NCBI GenBank assembly: GCA_029863275.1
Contig: JAOTVS010000009.1
Span: 1-51,074 of the forward strand
Origin: Candidatus Nitrosopumilus sp.
GTDB taxonomy: Archaea > Thermoproteota > Nitrososphaeria > Nitrososphaerales > Nitrosopumilaceae
Length of the DNA stretch: 51,074 nucleotides
Direction: 5' to 3'
The position numbers and the translations under genes were made by a program. The notes below the pieces were generated by a model. That model was not told the origin of the DNA, did not search any database, and was given only the letters and a program-made list of their open reading frames with translations. The number at the start of each line of letters is the position of its first letter. Within the stretch, counting starts at the first letter, position 1. Shown piece by piece: positions 41,184 to 50,170 of this stretch.

Positions 41184-42335
41184 GTGAAATTTGCAGTACT
41201 TTTTTCGGTTTTGCTTTTGGTCAGTCTATTTTCAATTCAATCCTCATTTGGAGAGGAATCTAGTATATTTTGTAAGGATGGAAAAGTCCTAGTTTACAGA
41301 GTAAATGCTGAAAAATATGCTTGTCTAAACCCTCCAACAGCTGAGAACTGGTATCAATCAGGAATAGCTGAACCCGTAGATGAAATCACCTCCACAGATT
41401 CAGAAATGAATACGAACACTTTACATCCTGAAAAAATGGTTTCATCTGCTCCACTACCCAAGTCATCTTTAGGTCCTCAGATTGACTATTCCAAGGGATA
41501 TCTTGTAGAAGAAATCAGGGATGGAATTTTCTGGGTGACTGATGGTGCATACAATACAATGTTTCTAACAACGGGACAGGGAGTAATTGCAGTTGACGCT
41601 CCACCATCAATTGGAACCAATTATCTGAAAGCAATTAAAGAAGTAACTGATGAGCCAATCACTCATGTGATTTATAGCCATTCCCATATTGATCATATTG
41701 GATCTGCAAGTATGTTCCCTGCAAATGCAACAATTATTTCACATTTATGGACTGCAGAACAATTGAAAATAAGAAACGATCCTAATCGACCTTTACCGAC
41801 AATAACTTTTGAAGATAAATTTACACTAGAAGTAGGAACCCAAAAACTAGAATTAGAATATCACGGCCCAATACATGATCCAGGAAATATTTTCATTTAT
41901 GCCCCACAACAAAAAGTTTTGATGTTAGTAGATGTTGTATTCCCTGGATGGGTACCATTCAAAGATTTAGCACTGGCTGAAGATGTTCCATCTTTCATTT
42001 ACGCACATGATAAAATTTTAGAATATGATTTTGAAACCTTTGTTGGAGGCCATGTAACAAAATTAGGAACTCCTAAAGATGTAAAAATTCAAAAAGAGTA
42101 TTTTGATGATATTCAAAAAAATGCAGGTATTGCAAACCTACAAGTGGATTTTATGGAAATAGGGCAAAAAGTTGGATTTGAAAATCTATGGTTGGTATTT
42201 CAGATTTATGCAGATACAATAACACAACAGTGTACTGATGCAGTTGTTCCACAATGGATTGACCGACTTGGAGGAGCTGATTTGTTTACATACGATCACT
42301 GCTGGAAAATTTCTGAAAGTCAACGGATTGACTAG
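41184..42335 (+). CDS. Exported metallo-beta-lactamase-fold hydrolase
   Basis: 383 residues, GTG start. The signal peptide (about 1-22) is followed by a small Cys module (FCKDGKVLVYRVNAEKYACL) like the ACVK module of other exported proteins here. The hydrolase domain (about 105-340) has the metal ligands: IYSHSHIDHIG (about 165-172, the HxHxDH motif), YHGPIHDPGNIFIY (third His), LMLVDVVFPGW (bridging Asp) and FVGGHVT (last His). These are enough for two metals. Substrate not identified; extracellular MBL-fold enzymes hydrolyse esters, phosphoesters or lactones. The additional C-terminal helical part is unrecognised. Confidence 0.8.
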   Translation: MKFAVLFSVLLLVSLFSIQSSFGEESSIFCKDGKVLVYRVNAEKYACLNPPTAENWYQSGIAEPVDEITSTDSEMNTNTLHPEKMVSSAPLPKSSLGPQIDYSKGYLVEEIRDGIFWVTDGAYNTMFLTTGQGVIAVDAPPSIGTNYLKAIKEVTDEPITHVIYSHSHIDHIGSASMFPANATIISHLWTAEQLKIRNDPNRPLPTITFEDKFTLEVGTQKLELEYHGPIHDPGNIFIYAPQQKVLMLVDVVFPGWVPFKDLALAEDVPSFIYAHDKILEYDFETFVGGHVTKLGTPKDVKIQKEYFDDIQKNAGIANLQVDFMEIGQKVGFENLWLVFQIYADTITQQCTDAVVPQWIDRLGGADLFTYDHCWKISESQRID

Positions 42336-42440
42336 TTTAACCTCATTATTTCTTGTGTTATTTACATGAATATTCAAAATTTGGTGCCAAAAAATTTGAA
42401 ATTAAAAAAACTCTAATAATTAAGAACCTTTAGAAAAAGC

Positions 42441-42803
42441 ATGAATTATGAAAGTTTTTGCTCACAAATTCTAGAATCTGATCCTAAAATCCGATTTGCA
42501 ACTGTATATGATGAATGGGCTGTTTGCCTTGGAGGCGGAATACGAGAAGGCGTAACCAACCTCCTCACAGAGCGCAGAGAAAAAGAACTAGTCAACCTGT
42601 CTGTGATGGATTGGAAATCACGAAAAGAAATGTCGCAATGGCTAGGAAAAACCATTTACACTTTGGCTGAATACGACAAGGTTAAACGATTTTCATTTTA
42701 TCTTGGAGACGACAATTTGCTTTTAGTCAGTACAGAAAAAGATGCAGATACTAATTTTGTTGTAGATTCAGTTATCAAACTTTATTACAAAAATCAAGAT
42801 TAA
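42441..42803 (+). CDS. DUF6659-like protein, paralogue 2
   Basis: 120 residues. IRFATVYDEWAVCLGGGIRE, WKSRKEMSQWLGKTIYTLAEYDKVKRFSFYL and LLLVSTEKDADTN align with paralogue 3 at 43210 (WKSRMKHFDEIGRGLYTLAVYEKLRRVTMPL, LLVTIDN). The helix-strand pattern fits a small roadblock/profilin-like domain. It follows the MBL gene by 105 bases. Function unknown, perhaps signalling. Confidence 0.65.
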   Translation: MNYESFCSQILESDPKIRFATVYDEWAVCLGGGIREGVTNLLTERREKELVNLSVMDWKSRKEMSQWLGKTIYTLAEYDKVKRFSFYLGDDNLLLVSTEKDADTNFVVDSVIKLYYKNQD

Positions 42804-42848
42804 CTTTTTACTTTCAGTGTTATTTTGATTTTTTTAAATTCCCTTGGA

Positions 42849-42998
42849 TTAAGAGCCACATGAATTACAGTCAAATTTACTTTTAGGTCTATGGGCCTTT
42901 GCAATATGACGGTTAGTCCTCTCTGGATCAGAAAAAATCATGTTACATTGTGGGCAGATATTGGTTATGATGACTTCTTTACGTGAAAATAATCCCAT
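42849..42998 (-). CDS. Small C2H2-type zinc-finger protein
   Basis: 49 residues: ICPQCNMIFSDPERTNRHIAKAH is a C2H2 finger (C..C...H...H), and CNSCGS adds another Cys pair. Convergent with the DUF6659-like gene at 42441. Found by reading the minus strand; nucleic-acid or protein binding is inferred from the finger only. Confidence 0.65.
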   Translation of the reverse strand: MGLFSRKEVIITNICPQCNMIFSDPERTNRHIAKAHRPKSKFDCNSCGS

Positions 42999-43209
42999 AA
43001 TTCATCAAAATCCTTTACACATAAAACAATTTTCCTTAGTTAAAATAAAAATTAATTATCCTAGTGACTATTTGCTTGATTTCCTAATGATGTAATTTAT
43101 TCCAATTTATTTTTAAAAATTTGATAAAAATCATCTAATTATAATGAACCAATTCAGAGAATTAGATGTATCTTTAAATTTTACCATAACTATAGATTTT
43201 GTGATATAG

Positions 43210-43587
43210 ATGTCTGATGAAAGTCAAATTGATAGGATATTGGCAATTGATGATAATATTAGATTTGTAGCAATAAGCGATTTAGATGGTAATCTAATTG
43301 CATCTAAACGCCGAGAGGGGGCTAATCTTTTCTTATCTCCAGAATCCACCAAGGATACTTTACTTCATGCAGCTTCAGCTTGGAAATCTCGAATGAAGCA
43401 TTTTGATGAGATTGGAAGGGGACTGTACACATTGGCAGTTTATGAAAAACTGCGAAGAGTAACGATGCCACTATCTGGTGATAGAATTTTACTAGTTACC
43501 ATAGATAATGCTGGAGGTCAAAAACAAATTCTTGATGCACTTCTAAATGAGGTAATTTACAAGGATCCAACATTTTCTTCAAATTAA
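43210..43587 (+). CDS. DUF6659-like protein, paralogue 3
   Basis: 125 residues with the same pattern as the genes at 38586 and 42441: IRFVAISDLDGNLIASKRREG, then WKSRMKHFDEIGRGLYTLAVYEKLRRVTMPL and ILLVTIDNAGG. Three such genes within 5 kb suggest local duplication. They may act as sensors or adaptors for two-component signalling, given the receiver gene between them; this is inference. Confidence 0.65.
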   Translation: MSDESQIDRILAIDDNIRFVAISDLDGNLIASKRREGANLFLSPESTKDTLLHAASAWKSRMKHFDEIGRGLYTLAVYEKLRRVTMPLSGDRILLVTIDNAGGQKQILDALLNEVIYKDPTFSSN

Positions 43588-43732
43588 AATTTGTTTAGAA
43601 ATAAGTAAATTCTATTCTTAAAAAATAATTTCTAAACGATTAGGACAACCTTATGGAATTTTTCTCTATTTAAGTAAACACAGAAATTGATAATTGCTGT
43701 GGCTATAAACAACCCAATGTTAGTATCTTTTT

Positions 43733-43975
43733 TCATTTTTTAAAAATCCATTTGTACTTGAATAGGTTCTTTTCTATTCTATCCTTGGCTTTTTTTCTGT
43801 GTTCTTTTCTGAAATGTACTAATAGATGTTTTTCATGAATAAATTCTTGACCACATTTAATACATTTTACAATTGTGTGATGGTGAAACTTACGAACATG
43901 TTTAACTAGATCCTCGTGATTGGGATATTTCTCGTCACATTCCGTACAATAGTTCTTTTTGTCCCTAAATAAAAT
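43733..43975 (-). CDS. Double C2H2 zinc-finger protein with unclear start (possible frameshift)
   Basis: The frame from RDKKNYCTECDEKYPNHEDL to FKYKWIFKK has two C2H2 fingers: C..C-H...H (YCTECDEKYPNHEDLVKHVRKFHH) and C..C-H..H (CIKCGQEFIHEKHLLVHFRKEH), about 77 residues. No ATG lies in frame; an ATG at 43979 is out of frame by one base and runs into TAG after four codons. Either one base is missing or added near the start, or a non-ATG codon is used. The fingers themselves are intact. Likely nucleic-acid binding. Confidence 0.55.
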   Translation of the reverse strand: MLFRDKKNYCTECDEKYPNHEDLVKHVRKFHHHTIVKCIKCGQEFIHEKHLLVHFRKEHRKKAKDRIEKNLFKYKWIFKK

Positions 43976-44183
43976 TCATTTTAACTTGATTGAATCATCT
44001 CTTCACAAACATTTCTTTAAACACAATTTGTTTTACGCTAACTAGGAAAAGTTTATGCCAATTTTGATATTATTTTCGGGTTTCTATGGAAATAGATGAA
44101 GACCAAGATAAAATACAATAAATACAAGAAATCAAATTTCCTAGGAATTTTTAAAATCTCAAGCAGATCAAATGAATCAAAAG

Positions 44184-44282
44184 TCAAGGTTTCATAAAGT
44201 ATGCTTCTGAGCATTCCATACAACAAAACTCGCTAACAAAAAGATCAAAGTTTTTCCCACAATTTTTACATTTAACATCCAT
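44184..44282 (-). CDS. Tiny zinc-ribbon protein
   Basis: 32 residues: CKNCGKNFDLFVSEFCCMEC gives two Cys pairs for one zinc ribbon. It is close to the gene at 44328, 45 bases apart on the same strand. Function unknown. Confidence 0.55.
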   Translation of the reverse strand: MDVKCKNCGKNFDLFVSEFCCMECSEAYFMKP

Positions 44283-44327
44283 AATTATTTTTCTTCGTAA
44301 TTTTAATTCTCTTTGCCATAATAATTG

Positions 44328-44501
44328 TTAGTCATCACAATATTTACATGGTGAAAACCCTTCTTTTTTGGCTTGCTCAAGCATGTCAGGAACAAAGTAA
44401 AATCTATCCTTAATTTTCACATCAAAAATATTACACTCGTTTTTCATCACTGCCAAATGATGTACAATCATTTTTGATTTATCTCCAAGATAACCTGGCA
44501 C
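44328..44501 (-). CDS. Small protein with C-terminal CKYC pair (GTG start)
   Basis: 57 residues from a GTG at 44501 (an ATG ten codons in, at 44471, is an alternative). It ends FSPCKYCDD, and residues 11-45 are a mixed helix/strand (MIVHHLAVMKNECNIFDV). Only two to three cysteines, so zinc binding would need dimerisation. A cluster of repeated motifs lies upstream (44690-44850). No family recognised. Confidence 0.45.
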   Translation of the reverse strand: MPGYLGDKSKMIVHHLAVMKNECNIFDVKIKDRFYFVPDMLEQAKKEGFSPCKYCDD

Positions 44502-44689
44502 AATTATTCATCTCCCATACTTTTACCTCACTAATTTTCATTTTTTTTAAAAACCCTGGTTTTTACACTTTGGCCATGGATAAAAATGAAACGTACTCAT
44601 TTCCCATCGATAAATTTTCAGTAAATTTTCCCATATTGTAGTCCGGTATATCATCTTGTTTTACTAACCTATGACTTTTTTGCGATATC

Positions 44690-44850
44690 TTTTAGTTCGA
44701 CACTCTAATCTTACAAGTAGAGAGTTTCCTCGAATTAGTTCAATACTCTAACTATATGAACTAATTTTATTCCTAGGTGGGTTCACTATTTTAGTTTGAA
44801 GCCCAAATGTGCCGGGGGCGGGGTTGGTTAAATTAGTTTGATACTCCCTC
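44690..44850 (-). repeat. Cluster of four TTAGRGTATCRAACTAAT-like motifs
   Basis: Read on the minus strand, copies near 44690-44708, 44733-44752, 44787-44806 and 44830-44850 match TTAGRGTATCRAACTAAT to varying degree (the third and fourth are weaker). The fourth overlaps the end of the gene at 44833. More copies lie near 50018, 50937, 50977 and 51056. The irregular spacing is not CRISPR-like. The rest of the 44502-44832 gap holds nothing else I can support. Confidence 0.5.
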
Positions 44851-46524
44851 GTAATTTATCCAAATCTTCGTTTTAAAATAGATTAGCCATATTGCTGTGA
44901 TTAGGATTAAGATTACTCCACGATAGCGGTCGACTGAATCATTCACATTCTTATTTTCTCTTATTTTCTCTTCTTGAGATTCCAGTTCATAGAACTGGCT
45001 TGTCAATGGGTTTATCATGACGTCTATAGGATTGCGCTGATCAGTAATAATTGGAGCATTTGAGGTGTCAATTGTTTTTTGAAAATAAAGTTCCTTGGTA
45101 CTTAGTTCGTCGACAAGATAATCTGCAGAAGTATTTTTTGCAATTTCCAAAAGAGTCACCATATCTAATTCATAGGGTTGATTTGATGAGACTATCATAA
45201 TGTTTTGAATGTTGGTAGGATATGTTTCTGTTGGAAAAACATATGCTACGGGAAATGTTTGCTTCATAGTATGGTAAACAGCTTTGATGATCTGAGAATT
45301 AAACCCTTCAAATGAGCCAATAAAGTTGGATACTATGACTCCATCTGGTTCTAGTCTTTTTTCAAGGGTTTGAAAGAACTCATGAGTCATTAAATGATAT
45401 GGTACATACGTTGAAGAATATGCATCAAGAATTATAACATCATACTTTTTCTCAAATGTAGATAGGTGCTTACGTGCATCATCGTTGAATATTTGAAGTC
45501 TAGCGTCTTCCTTTAGTTCAAAATACTTTTTTGCCGCATCAATCACGTCAGGATCAATCTCAATTACATCTATTTTGGTATCAGGATATAGTGCTAGAAA
45601 GTTTTTTGGACCAGTAAACCCTCCACCACCTACAAATAAAATATCAGAAGCTGTAGGATTAAACATCATTCCCAGATGAAAGTATTCGGTATAATCTATT
45701 ACTAATTTCAGTGGTTCATTTAGATTCATCGAGCTGTGCCTTAGACCATCAAGATACATGCTTCGCTCATTTCCAAACTCTGTAACATCAAGATGACTAA
45801 ATGGAGTCTCTTTTTCGTATAGCAGTGTTCCATAATGTGGAACCAAGTTTACCGACATTGTCGACCAAGGAATTAACAATATTACCACAATTGTTACTGC
45901 AATAATTTTAGGAGAAGTTCTGAGCCCAATCAGTGAACTTGCAATCAGTATTATTCCCAAACCAAAAATTATCTGATTTACGCCAAGATTTGGAATTAGG
46001 ATAAAAACAGTCACAAAAGTGCCTAAAATACTCCCAACTGTTGCAATAGAATAAAAATTACCCGAGATATTTCCAACTTTTTTCAGGGTGCTTGTTCCAA
46101 GTTTGATTACATATGGGGATACAAATCCTAGTAAAACAGATGGAAGCAATAACAACAAAAGTGTGGTAATCAAAGGAGTGTATACAGTTCCAGGCAGTAT
46201 TGTTAAAGTAAAATCCACTACATTAGATGAAAAAAATGGGATTCCTACAATAAACAAACCAACTGAAAAAACTATTCCACAAATCTTATCAAATCTTGGG
46301 TGTTTATCTGCAACCTTTCCTCCTAAAAAATAGCCGATACTCAAACCACTCAAAATTACTCCAATCAAACTTCCCCAAGTGTAAATGGTACTACCAAAAA
46401 CCGGAGTTAGAATTCTACTTGTGACTATCTCCAGGGCCATTATTATGGCACCAGAAGTAAAAGTGAGAATTTTTAATTTCAATAAGTTATTAGGATTGAA
46501 TTTAGAAAAAGAATCGACAGTCAA
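44833..46524 (-). CDS. Membrane-fused spermidine-synthase-like protein
   Basis: 563 residues. The N-terminal half has about seven transmembrane helices (from TSGAIIMALEIVTSRILTPVFG, a signature of this fused group, to about residue 215). The C-terminal half is a spermidine/spermine-synthase-like Rossmann domain: ILFVGGGGFTGPKNFLALYP, DVIEIDPDVIDAAKKYFEL, FNDDARKHL, YDVIILDAYSS. Polyamine synthases have the same motif order with GGG.G and E.D. A further helix is near the C-terminus (GVILILITAIWLIYF). Role: aminopropyl transfer or another SAM-dependent reaction at the membrane; not proven for this fused type. It is upstream of the motif cluster. Confidence 0.8.
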   Translation of the reverse strand: MTVDSFSKFNPNNLLKLKILTFTSGAIIMALEIVTSRILTPVFGSTIYTWGSLIGVILSGLSIGYFLGGKVADKHPRFDKICGIVFSVGLFIVGIPFFSSNVVDFTLTILPGTVYTPLITTLLLLLLPSVLLGFVSPYVIKLGTSTLKKVGNISGNFYSIATVGSILGTFVTVFILIPNLGVNQIIFGLGIILIASSLIGLRTSPKIIAVTIVVILLIPWSTMSVNLVPHYGTLLYEKETPFSHLDVTEFGNERSMYLDGLRHSSMNLNEPLKLVIDYTEYFHLGMMFNPTASDILFVGGGGFTGPKNFLALYPDTKIDVIEIDPDVIDAAKKYFELKEDARLQIFNDDARKHLSTFEKKYDVIILDAYSSTYVPYHLMTHEFFQTLEKRLEPDGVIVSNFIGSFEGFNSQIIKAVYHTMKQTFPVAYVFPTETYPTNIQNIMIVSSNQPYELDMVTLLEIAKNTSADYLVDELSTKELYFQKTIDTSNAPIITDQRNPIDVMINPLTSQFYELESQEEKIRENKNVNDSVDRYRGVILILITAIWLIYFKTKIWINYEGVSN

Positions 46525-46592
46525 ATCAATCTTTTCTTAAATGTCCCAGGTTGTATTCTTTAACATATCATATTTGATCCAATGTTCAGTAG

Positions 46593-47531
46593 TTAATTTA
46601 GATCCTCATTTGTTCCAATTAGATCAACAGAATTCAAATCATAAGAAATCTTGTAGACTTCTTGATAGCCTTCTGAGGAATATCCTGCTACATAAATTAC
46701 CTTATTTTGAGAATCAGGAGATATACTTGTTATCTTTATTTCTAAATTTGCAAATTCATCCCATTTGTCTCCAAAGGTTGATGAACTCACAATCCCAAAA
46801 GTATCAACTGAAGCAAAAAGTCTTGCATCATCATCAAAGGAAATTGCTAACACGTTCAATTTCTTGTAACTTTCCATCTGTAACCAAGTATTACCTCCAT
46901 CATCTGATCTAAAAATTCCTTTATTTGTACCTGCCATGATGACATTTGAATCCAAAGGAGATATTGCTAATGCTGTGATGTGTTCAGGCTGTTTTAATGT
47001 CTCCCAAGTTTTTCCACCATCTATTGTTTTGAAAATTCCACGTGCAGCACTATCAAAACCAATTATTGTTTTTGGATCCGATTTGCTTACAGCCATTGCG
47101 TGAAAATCTACGGGTGGTTCAATTACGTTTGATACATGTTGCCAAGTTTTTCCTCCATCTGTACTTTGGATAAGCCCTGAGTTTCCACCTGTTTCAGGAT
47201 GACCGCTCGCGTAAAGAGGGTAGCCAGGTTTGTATGGAGCCGAGAATGCCATGTAGTCTGCCCTTTTTTCATCTACCTTAATGGGAGGTTCACCGTTTAC
47301 GCTTTGGTAGAAATCACCATGTGTTGCTATGTATAGAATTGATCTATCTTCGGGATCAACACCTAAACCATGAACATGCCTCCAAAAGACACTTTGAGGG
47401 TTCTTAGTTTCATTTTCTTGGTCACGTGGTGTTGCCAACATATGTGACGAAAAAAATACTAGAACTAGACTGGTTAGAACTATGATTACAATTATTGCTA
47501 ATATCTTGATTTTCTTTATTTTGGAATTCAA
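46593..47531 (-). CDS. Membrane-anchored BNR-repeat (F510_1955/Ycf48-like) propeller protein
   Basis: 312 residues. An N-terminal helix (about 10-32) anchors it outside the cell. WRHVHGLGVDPEDRSILYIATHGDF at the start of the soluble part is typical of the F510_1955 group, and repeated Asp boxes STDGGKTW, TIDGGKTW and SDDGGNTW form propeller blades, as in sortilin/sialidase-type and Ycf48-like proteins. It may help fold or protect extracytoplasmic metalloproteins. It is convergent with no gene and is divergent from the DsbA-like gene at 47740, which suggests a shared role in envelope maintenance. Confidence 0.75.
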   Translation of the reverse strand: MNSKIKKIKILAIIVIIVLTSLVLVFFSSHMLATPRDQENETKNPQSVFWRHVHGLGVDPEDRSILYIATHGDFYQSVNGEPPIKVDEKRADYMAFSAPYKPGYPLYASGHPETGGNSGLIQSTDGGKTWQHVSNVIEPPVDFHAMAVSKSDPKTIIGFDSAARGIFKTIDGGKTWETLKQPEHITALAISPLDSNVIMAGTNKGIFRSDDGGNTWLQMESYKKLNVLAISFDDDARLFASVDTFGIVSSSTFGDKWDEFANLEIKITSISPDSQNKVIYVAGYSSEGYQEVYKISYDLNSVDLIGTNEDLN

Positions 47532-47739
47532 TTAAATTCCTCCAAATGAATTCTACTAAAACTCTTTGCCCACATTTATACAAATAATTAAATTCTGTTT
47601 AATTTATAATCGAAACTTTACAATTGTAAAGAACACTATTCTTGCAAATGAACTCAAACATAGAACTAGTATTGTAAAAAAAATCTTATTTAATTGAATT
47701 TTGACAAATTCTTTTAAACTTGATAATAAAGAGATTCAC

Positions 47740-48441
47740 ATGACTAGAAAGAATCGCAAGGTAAAATCATCTGGAAATCCTAAAACTAAATTCATAATAC
47801 TTGGAATAATTGGTGCAGTAATTGTTGGAGGAATTGCTTTTGTGGTTATGAATCCCGATTCTATAACAGTTGATACTCAAAATAACAATTCATCTCTTAA
47901 CACACAAAATGGCTCCCCAATACTTGGCTCACCATCTGCACCAGTAACGATTGTAGAGTTTGGAGATTATCAATGTCCTTTTTGTAGGCAGTGGAATATT
48001 AATACAAAACCACCAATTGTAGAGAATTTTATTGAAACTGGAAAAGCAAAGCTAATTTACGTTGATCTTTCAATAATCGGTCCTGATTCGCTTAAAGCTC
48101 ATGCTGGAAGCTATTGTGCAGACGAGCAAGAACTGTATTGGGAGTATCATGATTACATCTATGCCAATCAAGGTCATGAAAATGATGGGTGGACAAATTC
48201 AAATAATCTAAAATCACTCGTGTCTGGAATTAATGATCTTGATGCAGACTTGTTTGCTCAATGTCTTGATTCTGGAAAATATGAGCAAAGAATAAAGGAC
48301 AACACAAACATTGCCAAAAAGGCAGGGGCTCGCTCTACTCCTTCATTTATCATAATTGGACCGTCTGGTGATTCCGTGAGTATATCAGGTGCTCAACCCT
48401 ATAGTGCCTTTAAACAAACCATAGACAAAATGCTTGTTTGA
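47740..48441 (+). CDS. Membrane-anchored DsbA-like thiol oxidoreductase
   Basis: 233 residues from the ATG at 47740 (a TTG at 47701 would add 13). An N-terminal anchor (about 17-37, FIILGIIGAVIVGGIAFVV) precedes a thioredoxin-fold domain with active site CPFC (about 78) in VEFGDYQCPFCRQW and the cis-Pro loop RSTPSFIIIG, with DsbA-like helical insertion between. It probably introduces or reduces disulfides in exported proteins, in line with the many Cys-containing secreted proteins in this window. Thaumarchaea commonly carry several such genes. Confidence 0.85.
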   Translation: MTRKNRKVKSSGNPKTKFIILGIIGAVIVGGIAFVVMNPDSITVDTQNNNSSLNTQNGSPILGSPSAPVTIVEFGDYQCPFCRQWNINTKPPIVENFIETGKAKLIYVDLSIIGPDSLKAHAGSYCADEQELYWEYHDYIYANQGHENDGWTNSNNLKSLVSGINDLDADLFAQCLDSGKYEQRIKDNTNIAKKAGARSTPSFIIIGPSGDSVSISGAQPYSAFKQTIDKMLV

Positions 48442-48519
48442 TCAGACATTTGGTAAATTGACAAACTTTCACAATTGATAATTTTTGATTTTACACTTAT
48501 AAAATTAAATTTCTCAAAA

Positions 48520-48647
48520 TTATTGCCAAATAAAATTATTTGCAGCATTTTGTTTTCTTGACTTGCTTCCCTTGGGTGTTACTCCAAGTTTACACTTGCA
48601 ACAAGGACATCTTGCTCACGGTGATGAATTGGGCACTTGTGTGCCAT
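48520..48647 (-). pseudogene. Possible frameshifted tiny zinc-ribbon gene
   Basis: An ATG at 48647 opens MAHKCPIHHREQ and stops after 22 codons. A second frame on the same strand encodes ARCPCCKCKLGVTPKGSKSR to a stop at 48520. Together they would give Cys/His pairs of a small zinc protein if one or two bases were changed near 48620. Weak evidence. Confidence 0.25.
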
Positions 48648-48670
48648 AATCATTTTTAATTTTTAAATAA

Positions 48671-48936
48671 TAATTTCCAACAAACAAACTCCCGTTATTC
48701 TTTTAGTTATGGCACATTTTTCACGCCTATCCTAGTCATGAGCGGAGGGTCTAAGAGCAAATTTACGCACTACCATGCCTAACTTTTGTTAAATTATTCT
48801 TCAACTTTAATTCAGAAATGTTGTGTGGTGTGTGTTAACGAGTTTATCAACTGTCAGGAAAAAATAAAATGCCCCTCTTTGGGCGTGAATTTAGACGGTA
48901 ACTAAAAGAATAACGTAAGGTGAGTTGTTGGAAATT
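48671..48936. repeat. Long inverted repeat
   Basis: The left arm (48671-48708, AATTTCCAAC...CGTTATTCTTTTAGTTA) and the right arm (48899-48936) are reverse complements over about 38 bases with a few mismatches. CGTTATTCTTTTAGTTA is exact, and the match continues weakly inward (TTCACGCC against GGGCGTGAA). They enclose ~190 bases without a gene. It could form a large hairpin RNA or be a small mobile remnant. Confidence 0.6.
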
Positions 48937-48974
48937 TGTTAAATTCTTAGAAAATAAAAAAGAAAAAAAATCAC
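48836..48974 (-). repeat. Duplicated 3' flank, copy 1
   Basis: TAACGAGTTTATC.ACTGTCAGGAAAAA and the following ~110 bases, including a short hairpin (GCCCCTCTTTGGGC), GTTG.AAATTTGTT and AGAAAATAAAAAA.AAAAA, recur at 50035-50160. In both places the block lies directly downstream of a small secreted-protein gene on the minus strand, so it may act as a 3' UTR or terminator. Confidence 0.6.
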
Positions 48975-49340
48975 TTAAGGAAAGTGACATACGTGTTTCA
49001 AGTTCCCACTTGGTGTGATTATAGTGTGCCAATTTTCAGTTGGACCTTGGTTGTCTGTTTTACAAACAAGTCCTCCGGTGCTTTCATGATCTAGTTTCAC
49101 TGCTTTGTCAGGGAATGGTTCATTTGCAGTACCTGTACAAACCAATGATCCTTTACTATTACTATTATTGGCAATAACCTCTTGACATTCACCTTCAATT
49201 ACACCACCAGTATGGTCAAGTATATTGTATTTGACTCGAATAACCTCTGCAGGATCTGCTATTGCCGGAGCTATTGCACTAAATCCCATAGCTACTGCAA
49301 CCAAGGTGATTGCAGTTATTACTAATGATTTTTTCATCAT
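48975..49340 (-). CDS. Small secreted protein
   Basis: 121 residues from the ATG at 49340 (one at 49352 would add MLFP and weaken the signal). The signal peptide MMKKSLVITAITLVAVAMGFSA ends near APAIA. The mature ~95 residues contain four cysteines (GECQEV, LVCTGT, LVCKTD, HVCHFP), likely two disulfides in a small beta fold. It shares its downstream flank with the secreted gene at 50171 but not obvious protein similarity. Function unknown. Confidence 0.65.
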   Translation of the reverse strand: MMKKSLVITAITLVAVAMGFSAIAPAIADPAEVIRVKYNILDHTGGVIEGECQEVIANNSNSKGSLVCTGTANEPFPDKAVKLDHESTGGLVCKTDNQGPTENWHTIITPSGNLKHVCHFP

Positions 49341-49594
49341 CGGAAAAAGCATGCAGTATAATTTAAGACAAATACAAAAATTTTATTTTTGAATATTATA
49401 ATAAAATTTATATTGTAAATACAATGTTTCACGTTGTTATAATTTTAAATACTGAAAATATTTTGATGGTTTTAGTTGGCATTAATTTTTTCCTGCCAAC
49501 TTGTAAGGTCTTGAGACATAATCCTAAATTACGATGATCTTAAAATGTATATTTTCTAATCTAAAAAAATAATTTTAACTTTCAAAGGGCCAAG

Positions 49595-49831
49595 TCATTT
49601 TTCTGGTACCGATTCAAATTCTTTTTGCTTACTTTTCATCCATTCTTTCATTCCCTCATGGTTGTTCATAAGATCCTTCATTTTTTTCATCGCATTGATA
49701 TGATCCTCGTCACCCTTTCCGCACATCTCCATGCCGTGCTTTTTACTCATTTCTGCAATTTTCTCAAAAGTTTTTGCTTGAAATTCTTTATCACAAGATC
49801 CACCAAGTTGTTTACAAGTCATTGTTTTCAT
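49595..49831 (-). CDS. DUF1059 small protein
   Basis: 78 residues from the ATG at 49831 (an ATG at 49867 would add a 12-residue extension that does not fit the family). MKTMTCKQLGGSCDKEFQAKTFEKIAEMSKKHGMEM is the DUF1059 signature (CK.LGG.CD..F.A.TF.E), followed by HINAMKKMKDLMNN and a charged helix ending FESVPEK. Family members are short cytosolic proteins of unknown function, common in archaea. Stands alone. Confidence 0.8.
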   Translation of the reverse strand: MKTMTCKQLGGSCDKEFQAKTFEKIAEMSKKHGMEMCGKGDEDHINAMKKMKDLMNNHEGMKEWMKSKQKEFESVPEK

Positions 49832-50034
49832 AATTTTAGAAATTGCACATGCTTTAAAAATAATCATGCATTTAATTCAATATATTACATAATTCTAAAA
49901 TTTTCATAATCCTTCCCAAAAACAATTTCAAATTCCATGAGGGGATCCTACTAAAACCAGTGACACTCTCAAATATTCAAAAAGTATGAATTTCACACGC
50001 CAGGTAAGAGAATAGCTAAATTGGTTTGACACCC

Positions 50035-50160
50035 TAACGAGTTTATCGACTGTCAGGAAAAATAGTATCCACCCTTTTCAGGGTCAAAAGTCCTACTAAT
50101 CCAGATTATAATGCAGAGTCGTTTTGTTGAAATTTGTTTAGAAAATAAAAAAGGAAAAAG
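50035..50160 (-). repeat. Duplicated 3' flank, copy 2
   Basis: Matches 48836-48974 in the same orientation relative to the adjacent minus-strand secreted gene. The central hairpin differs in sequence (ACCCTTTTCAGGGT here) but keeps a stem of similar size, which suggests that the structure is retained. Confidence 0.6.
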
Positions 50161-50170
50161 GGTTTAAAAT

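Noticed and set aside
44690..44850. CRISPR or satellite repeat
   Set aside because: Spacing is irregular, copies are degenerate and one overlaps the end of a coding gene.
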